Made by a program: the position numbers and the translations under genes
Shown: one piece after another, positions 57,425 through 64,000 of the stretch
How positions within the stretch are numbered: the first letter of the stretch is position 1
Layout: every line of letters begins with the position of its first letter
The notes under the pieces: model-generated
Told to the model about the DNA's origin: nothing
The model's database searches: none
What the model saw: the letters and a program-made list of their open reading frames with translations, nothing else
Assembly: GCF_000687475.1 (NCBI RefSeq)
Contig: NC_057317.1
Location: 558,001 to 622,000, forward strand
Length of the DNA: 64,000 bases
Reading direction: 5' to 3'
From: Ustilaginoidea virens
Lineage: Eukaryota > Ascomycota > Sordariomycetes > Hypocreales > Clavicipitaceae

Positions 57425-58777
57425 ATGTCGCCGGACAGCTTGCAAGCGCGGCTCGCGGCTCTCCAGGAAACCACGACGCAGCTCCGGCAGCTCATCGACC
57501 GGTTAGCCACGCTCGACTTTCAAACGCCCCGGTGGGTGGACGAGGAACCCTCGACCGGCGACGAGCTGGCCGCCGAGATTGGCCAGATGCTGAGGACCGG
57601 TGTCGACGAGCAGGAGCTCCTCAGCGAGGAAATCAAGTTTGTGCGGCCAGAAGGCGCGGAAAAGGCGGCGTTGAGGGACGGTATCGAGAGACTGGGAGCC
57701 GAGCTCTCGAGGTGGGCGCGCATTTCTTCACCACACGTCCTCGCGAAAAAGCCATGTTTCTTTATTTCCCCACGTCTCTCCCTCTCCAAGACGCATTTTT
57801 GGCGACTAACGCCCGAGCCCGGAAACAAACCTAGGTGCCGAGCGCGGTTCCGAAAAGCGCGGCTGGTCGCCCGCGAGAACCTGACGCAAGCGCGCCGGGC
57901 CGAGTGGCTATCGCTGGTGCGCTCGTACGCGCCCCCCGGCGGCCCGGAGGAACCGACCACGCCTCCCGCCCACGAGAGCCCTCGAGCCGCCGCCGCCGCC
58001 GCCGCCGCCGCCGCGCGGCACCCGCGCCGACCCCAGAATCTCGGCCCGCCGTCGCAGCAGCAGCCGTCGGCGCTGTCGGAGCGCGACCAGCAGGCCGTCG
58101 GGGCGAGCAGCAACGTGACCGGCGCCCTGAGGCGGACGCACGACCTCATCGCGGCGGAGCTGCACCGCAGCGAGTACGCGCACCAGACCCTGGCGGAGTC
58201 CTCGGCCGCGCTGAGGCAGCTCGGCGAGTCGTACACGTCGCTGGACTCCATGCTCGCCAGCTCGCGCGACCTGCTGGGCACGCTGCTGCGCTCGCAGAAG
58301 AGCGACACGTGGTACCTGCAGACGGCGCTGTACGTGCTCGTGGTCACGGGGGCCTGGCTGCTTTTCCGGCGGCTCCTGTACGGGCCGCTGTGGTGGTTTG
58401 CCTGGCTGCCGCTGCGGCTGCTGCTCGGCGTGGGGTACAAGGCCGGCGGCGCGGTGGTGCGGCAATCCGTCCCCGGCACGTCGGGAAAGTCCGCCGTGGG
58501 CAGGGGCAGCGAAGCGGCGGCGGCGGCGGCGGCGGTGGTGGAAGGCCTGCCGGGCGAGGAGCTGCCGACGGTTCTGGTGGGGAAGCAGCAGGGGCGCTTG
58601 GCAGATGACGCGGATCCCGCGGTAGGGAAAGCAGCCGAGATTGGGGGGGATGCGGGCGAGGACGCGGCAGAAGCGGCAGATGAAAATGCTCGGCAGGATG
58701 AGCCAAGAAACCCAAAGAAGAGAATGTGGGAGGAACCCGAGGTTGGTGGAGCGTCACAGCAGCGGGACGAGCTATAG
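57425..58777 (+). CDS. sec20: SNARE protein Sec20
   Basis: Two exons, 57425-57711 and 57835-58777, join in frame to 409 residues. The intron (GTGGGC...CCTAG with a GACTAAC branch point) is 123 nt, a multiple of three without a stop, so the unspliced frame stays open. The Sec20 SNARE-like helix is seen as NVTGALRRTHDLIAAELHRS and ALRQLGESYTSLDSMLASSR, followed at once by the membrane helix YLQTALYVLVVTGAWLLF. Sec20 is the Qb SNARE for Golgi-derived vesicles fusing with the ER. After the membrane segment comes a lumenal tail with Ala-rich parts, ending RDEL. Yeast Sec20 ends HDEL, an ER retrieval signal, so the ending supports the identification. A ten-Ala run lies near residue 160. Confidence 0.9.
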   Translation: MSPDSLQARLAALQETTTQLRQLIDRLATLDFQTPRWVDEEPSTGDELAAEIGQMLRTGVDEQELLSEEIKFVRPEGAEKAALRDGIERLGAELSRWARISSPHVLAKKPCFFISPRLSLSKTHFWRLTPEPGNKPRCRARFRKARLVARENLTQARRAEWLSLVRSYAPPGGPEEPTTPPAHESPRAAAAAAAAAARHPRRPQNLGPPSQQQPSALSERDQQAVGASSNVTGALRRTHDLIAAELHRSEYAHQTLAESSAALRQLGESYTSLDSMLASSRDLLGTLLRSQKSDTWYLQTALYVLVVTGAWLLFRRLLYGPLWWFAWLPLRLLLGVGYKAGGAVVRQSVPGTSGKSAVGRGSEAAAAAAAVVEGLPGEELPTVLVGKQQGRLADDADPAVGKAAEIGGDAGEDAAEAADENARQDEPRNPKKRMWEEPEVGGASQQRDEL

Positions 58778-59060
58778 GGGGTTGAGTCGAGAGCAAGAGG
58801 GAGCCGTGCCGTATGTCGACAAGTGTTCCCCTGGGAGTGTTCCCATGGGAGTTGAGAAGGGGCTTGGGCATCACGTTACATCATGTTGTCTGACCAAGGG
58901 GACAAATCATGGTTCGCGAATCTCTACGCTCTGCGAGCTTGTTGTTGTCCAAAAACTCCCAGGAGCCCCGTCAGGACCTCTTTTGTCTCGTTCTCGTCCC
59001 AAATCAGACACCTTGCCCTGGGAAAAGAAAAAAAGAAAAAAAACCGCCCTCCGTCTAAAA

Positions 59061-59927
59061 TCAGGCCTGCTCTGCTCGATCAGGCGCCACGCGCGCGATA
59101 CTACTGATCCAAGGAAGACCCAGCTTGTTCATCTCCACAGCCAGCTGGAACAGGTAGTCAAGACTGCCGTTTGCGCAAACCGCGTCAGTAGCCCGTCTTG
59201 ACGCAACAGCGCCACGACATGGCAGCGCACGGCGACCGCGAGGGAAGGGAGAAGAAGAAGGGCACTCACCTCTCGCACATCGTCTTGGCCTTGTGCACAT
59301 TGTCGCCCCATACGTACACGCCATGCCTCCTCACCAGGACGGCATAAGTGTCCGGGTGCTGCTCCATGGCCGCCTCCAGATGCTCCGTCAGGTCCTCCTC
59401 GTGCGGGGTGTTCTCGATGACGGGGATGCGCAGCGTGTCGTGGTAGCCCAGGCTCCCGGCCTTGCCCGGGCCCCTGGCGAAGCCCTTGATCTGCTCGATG
59501 TTGTCGATCTCGAAGAGGGCGTCCCGGCCGGGGCCGCGGGCCTCGAGCAGCAGCGTGACCAGCACGGCCGACTGCGAGTGGGTGTGGATGCAGCACCCTG
59601 CGCCGCGCCGGGCAAAGGCCGCCAGGAAGAGCGGCGTGCACTGCGACGGCTTGTGGCGAGGGGGCGAGCGCAGGTAGCGGCGGCTCGCGGGCGTCGTCGG
59701 CTCCTGGGCCGCCAGGGAGAGGACGTAGATGTCGGTGTTTTTCATGAGCTCTTTCTGGACGCCCGAGGGGGCAATGTACACGAGGTCCCTGGGGCGGGCG
59801 AGAGCAAAATGCGTCAGCTGGCTCCCTCGTCTGACTCTTTCTCCATTTTTTTTTTTTTGATTTTCTTGTTTTGTCCGCTCTTTTTTTCTTTTTCTTGTTT
59901 TTCTTTTGTTTTGTTGTGTTTTGTTGT

Positions 59928-59959
<32 letters not shown>

Positions 59960-60226
59960 GAGGGGGGCGTCCCTTGGTTCACGCCAGGGCGAGGCACGCG
60001 CACCGCACCGTCTGGGGTCGGCGGGACGTGATGGCCAGACTCACTTGTCGCGGATTGAGCATCCGCCCCCGGTGCCGGTGACCCAGCCCAGCGTCCAGAA
60101 CTTTGCGCAGAGCGAGGGGATGAGGTTGGCGGGATGCTCCGGGTCCTCGGACGTGACGAGGTGGTCGGCGTCGGCGTCGGCGTCGGCGTCGAGGCGGAGC
60201 CTCTCGTCGTGTTCTGCGAGGGGCAT
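59061..60226 (-). CDS. mde1: Methylthioribulose-1-phosphate dehydratase (MtnB)
   Basis: Three exons, 60226-60045, 59788-59270 and 59163-59061, join in frame to 267 residues. The class II aldolase fold is seen as [40 protein letters not shown], the zinc-binding [30 protein letters not shown] and [20 protein letters not shown], ending [17 protein letters not shown]. Such enzymes dehydrate methylthioribulose-1-phosphate in the methionine salvage pathway of the cytosol. The N-terminus carries an Asp-Ala repeat (DADADADAD) before the family region begins at [10 protein letters not shown]. Intron 1 contains long G-, T- and C-rich runs, including a G-run at about 59939-59960. It is convergent with sec20, with a 283-bp gap. 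Confidence 0.92.
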
Positions 60227-60819
60227 CTTTTTTTTTTCTTTCCTTCCTTTTCCCTTTGCACGGGGGTGCCCTGGCGATGGACTTTTGTTTCGGGCTCGGG
60301 CGGCTGCGGTGCCTTGGGGCGGGGTAGGCAGGAGCAGATTGACCGTGGCGCGGTTGATTGAGGAGCAACGATGGTGGATGATGGATGGTCGGCAGTCAGG
60401 CAGGGCGAGGCATATATCGCGACTGGACCAGAACAGAGCTGGCTTGGAGGCAGCGTGGAGGCAGCGTGGAGGCAGCGCTGGGCAGCGAGGTGCGCCGGCC
60501 GAGTCGAGCTATTGGTTGTCGCTGTCGGCTCTGGCCTCGGTTCAGGCGCGGACCGCGGACGGTTTCTGGAAAACGCGTGTGTCGCGAGCCTGAAAAGCCC
60601 GTCCTTGCCGAGAGCATTCTGCTTCTACTTTCTTGCGTCTTTTTTTTCTTTCCTTCCATGGTCATCAGTTAACATGACCCGACCCGTTCATTATCCTGCC
60701 CCTCCCCCGCCCGCCCGCCCTGTGGACGGCAGCCTTGCTTGATGGCGTCAGGAGGGCCAGGGCCCAGGGGTACCTGCGAAGAGCAAAGAGGGGAAATGAA
60801 CCGAAAAGAAAAGAAATGA

Positions 60820-60915
60820 AGAAAAATAAAATAAAATAAAATAAAATAAAATAAAATAAAATAAAATAAAATAAAATAAATATAAATACAAATATAAATA
60901 AAAATAAAAATAAAA
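60820..60915. repeat. (AAAAT)n pentanucleotide repeat
   Basis: About 11 near-perfect AAAAT/ATAAA units lead into a degenerate TATAAATA-rich tail. It is the most A/T-rich stretch in the right part of the window. Confidence 0.9.
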
Positions 60916-61479
60916 GAGCACAAAATCAAGATAGACGGCGGGGGGTCACTGGACCCCGGCGGGTTGTGCTGCTGCTCCAAGGTGACGACGTCTGGTTACC
61001 TCCAAGTCATGGCCTGGGAAGTTATGTTTGTTTTGGCAACGGCCGCCGCCGTGGGTACGAGGTAGAGGGAGGGACTCGCTTGGTACCTAGGATGTAGGTT
61101 CCTAATACAGAGACAAGCCTACCGCGAAGCAAATCCAGCAGCGCGTTTTCACCAGCAGGAAGCACGGGACGTCGGCCACTGACGGGAAACGACTTGGAGA
61201 TGCTGCGGCAGGTTTCACGGGGACGACGCGGAGGACAGCGGAGGACAGCGGAGGACAGCGGAATCGCCGTGCCAAACAAGGTGTCGTACATACCGTGCAT
61301 GTACATGCTCCGTACGGATGGGCTGGACGGACTCGGAGGACTCGGGGGCACCAGGGGCCCAGCCAAGACACACCTTGACGAGACAAGTTCACGTCACCTG
61401 CCCCCGACGATGATGGCAGCATGAACCAACCAGACGTTTTTGCCGTCATTGGCCCGCCGCCCAGCGTACAGCCCGTCCA

Positions 61480-61515
<36 letters not shown>

Positions 61516-63000
61516 CACCCTGTTGTCCAGATTGATTGGTACCCCGTGCGGAGTGCGTTGTTGCGGCCAACTTGCCAGGGCCCAACACGCCGATCGATCT
61601 CGTCTCTCGTCTGCTCCGTCGCCCTGCGCTCGCCCGCTCGCCCGCTCGCCCGCATCATGTCAATTACCTGTGCGCGATCAAGGATTCACCACCACGGCTG
61701 AATGCTGCCCGCACGCGGCAGGGCGATCACCACTGGGGCGGGGCTGTGGCACATCACCGCGATGCAAAGTTTGCGCTGCTATCCCGTCGTGGAAAAAAGA
61801 ATCCAAGTCGTCATTTCCTCCCATGACACGGAGTACGGTACCTGGGTAAAGCTATTGCATTCTACGCGCTGCGGAGTCATGAGCTGAAGCTAGGTACATA
61901 GGTACCTACCTCCTACCTACCGCTAGTACCTACCTGCATGTAGGTCCTTATATACCAAGGCAAGGCGCCTGTACTCCGCACAAGGCTAGTGCCAAGGTCT
62001 GAGCACCCCCAGTGGCTGGCCTGGGGACATCACCTTACATGTTCCTTTCTTGGTACTTCCAGGGTACGGAGTATTGGAGGTATTGAATCGCGTCAAGATG
62101 CATGGATCGTTGCATGCACCAAGAAAACCGTGCCTCGGAAATTCGCAGCTCCAGCAACATGGGGAACACGACATGTCCACGGCAGATATACCTGTACTTG
62201 GGCGAGCACGGGGGCGCCACACAACGCTGCCAAGGGCCTGGCACGTTGCGTCGCGCACGGTTCTAGGTTATGCCGAGTAACATTGACGCTTTTTGTGTTT
62301 GTGTTTTGGTTGCTCACAAGTTTCAACGCGCAAGATTGTGGCGAGCAGATTCTGGCGAGCACGGAGTACGCACCACGGAGACCGGGGGCTCTCCCAGGTT
62401 CTCTCTCTGCTGGCTTCAACTTGGTTTGCCCAGGGCAGTGAGTGAGGGGCACCAATTCCGCCAGGCTTCATCATTGCCAAGTTTCGTAAAAGTCGGGTCA
62501 ACGTGCCATAATGATGGATGGGGGCCGGGCCGGGACGGGACCTCCTTGACTTGACGTCAACCTGGGCCCCGGGCAGCACGCGGGCGCAAAGGGGGCCCCT
62601 GAAACCAGGCTGGACTGATTTGATCATTTCACATCACCAACCGCTTGAGGCGAAGCGTTAGAGGAGAGGTGTGCATCATGATGGGGCCATGACATGATGC
62701 GTTCTTCTTCATGTCCCCGGGCGATTCCCGCGAGAAATTCCTCATTTCGGCGGCTCAGGCTGCAGGGCCAGCACTGCCTTACAGGTACCTACAGGTAGGT
62801 AGGTGCCTTGGGTACATACTCCGTACCTAACCTTGGCACCAGAACACGAGGTAGCACATAACAGTCCGTACCTGGTACTCCGTACAGCACCCAAGTCGTC
62901 AGGGTCCCGGCACGTGGCGCCATGTAATCTCGGTTTTGTGCCACTCTGACCAGGATTGAGCATAAAGGTTCCTGGGTGCCGACTGGAGTCCTCCGTACTC

Positions 63001-63163
63001 TACTCCGTACGGAGTACGGCAAATTAATAGATTGAAGGGGCCACCGGGGTCCAACTGACGGGCTGATCGGCAGCCCGCCATCTGCATTGCGTTGCAATTG
63101 ATGCATGCTGGTCTACAGGTACTCCGTACATACTATACCCTTCGTGTACGGAGTACTCCGTAC
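63001..63163. repeat. Cluster of perfect TACTCCGTA palindromes
   Basis: Two perfect inverted repeats lie close together: TACTCCGTACGGAGTA (16 bp, 63001-63016) and GTACGGAGTACTCCGTAC (18 bp, 63146-63163). A single TACTCCGTAC lies between them at 63120-63129. A further 12-bp palindrome, CGGAGTACTCCG, is at 63708-63719. Confidence 0.9.
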
Positions 63164-63984
63164 CTATCGGAGAACAGAGTCGTCCAAGAGTTGACCCCGT
63201 CCACGGAGGACGCAGCGCAGTCGTACCGAGTAACAGGCTGCTGAACGCTGGCCGGAGCCAAATGCCACCCACCCCCAATGAAATAGACCAGACCAGACAG
63301 CCTGTGAAATAGGCTAGGCTGAAAGCTGCGACGCCACGACAACGACGCGGCGGCTCCGCTTGGAAAGGCAAACTGACGGCACAAGCCTGGCGACTAAAAA
63401 CAGCGGCAGCTGGGGCCACGCGCCGCCACCACGACTACGATTGCCAGACCAGACCAGACCACCATGCACTTCGGTGCTCCAAGCCCCCAGGCGGCTTGCT
63501 ACATGTCAACTAGGTACCTATTGAACTGGGCGCTGCGCTGAGACAAGGCCAGTGCGCTCGGAGCAGTTCGCAACTTGAATGCTGGCCCGGCCCAGGTCCA
63601 CTACCTACCTCCTACCTTAGGTACCTACCTCCTAGGGTTACGTAGGTACGTCATACATGTACCTACCCCCCAGACCTCTTTTACCCCTGGCTACCTCCTG
63701 TCTGGTGCGGAGTACTCCGTACTCGCGCCCCCATCCACTTCACTTCTGTGGGCGCCAAATTTGCTACTACTTCTTTTCATGATCCCCGTGCCCCTTTCAC
63801 TCTCCTTCCCACCCGTCGTCTCGATTCCTGCTGCGAACAAAAGTCTCTCGTTTGGTTACCTTTCCCGTTCGCAACCAACCCATTTTAAAATTCCTATACC
63901 GCCTTCTCTTTGATCCTGACCTATTCGAGTCTTTGCTGTTGCTCTCTCCCCCTTTGAACTTACACTCCCAAAAAAAACCGACAT

Positions 63985-64000
63985 CATGCGTTTCTCCGTC
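63985..64000 (+). CDS. Start of a gene cut by the window edge
   Basis: An ATG in the context CGACATCATG follows a long pyrimidine-rich leader and starts M-R-F-S-V before the window ends. The context is what a fungal start codon usually looks like, and the first residues would suit a signal peptide, but five codons do not allow a function to be named. Confidence 0.4.

Larger units (their letters stand above)
60227..63984. other. Gene-poor, palindrome-rich region
   Basis: This 3.76-kb stretch contains no gene I can support. It begins as the mde1 promoter, then carries an (AAAAT) repeat and, from 61.3 kb on, a dense set of TACTCCGTA and GGTACCTA palindromes. A TGACGTCA lies at 62552-62559. The last 250 bp are pyrimidine-rich (CTCTCCTTCC, CTCTCTCCCCC), looking like the leader of the next gene. 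Confidence 0.6.

Overview
This window comes from a filamentous ascomycete, most likely a sordariomycete of the order Hypocreales. The genes are spaced about 1-2 kb apart. They carry short introns (about 50-350 nt, longest about 470) with GTRNGY-type donors, CTAAC/CTGAC-like branch points and YAG acceptors. Intergenic DNA is full of homopyrimidine runs, microsatellites and two families of small palindromes built on GGTACCTA and TACTCCGTA. The content is single-copy housekeeping genes of a fungal core genome. I saw no secondary-metabolite cluster, intact transposon or prokaryote-like operon.

Layout. Positions 1-8236 hold no gene I can support; they are low-complexity DNA ending in the leader of a bZIP factor. 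From 8 to 22 kb lie the bZIP gene (MeaB-like, with a possible membrane segment), a Sel1-repeat Nif1-like protein (-), a five-CCCH zinc-finger protein of the ZC3H3/Red5 type (-), THO subunit 7 (+), tubulin cofactor A (-) and the cohesin kleisin Rad21 (-). From 23.7 to 33.9 kb lie the Golgi Ca/Mn ATPase Pmr1 (+), COG subunit 4 (+), an intron-containing tRNA with a CGC anticodon, Sua5 (+) and COPI zeta (-). From 34.4 to 48.8 kb lie Mcm4 (+), the polyphosphate polymerase Vtc4 (-), the arginine methyltransferase Rmt2 (+), hexokinase (-) and the oligosaccharyltransferase subunit Ost1 (+). From 49.7 to 60.2 kb lie a small histidine-rich protein (+), the eisosome protein Pil1 (+), inorganic pyrophosphatase with a possible mitochondrial form (+), the mitoribosomal protein mL53 (-), the SNARE Sec20 (+) and methylthioribulose-1-phosphate dehydratase (-). 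The last 3.7 kb is a palindrome-rich desert. The first five codons of a further gene lie at the right edge.

Functional links. Five genes act in the ER/Golgi secretory route (pmr1, cog4, ret3, ost1, sec20), and vtc4 and ipp1 both concern phosphate chemistry. This looks like ordinary neighbourhood rather than a cluster. Several gene pairs are divergent with short shared upstream regions (ret3/mcm4, 514 bp; the CCCH gene/tho7, about 490 bp), and many neighbours are convergent with gaps of 230-350 bp.

All exon structures were worked out by hand from splice consensus, reading-frame closure and family sequence knowledge; nothing was aligned or searched. I did not find a clear new biological system. 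The points most worth checking are the membrane-segment bZIP, the two-start pyrophosphatase, the unusual tRNA, the Sec20 RDEL tail and the palindrome families.
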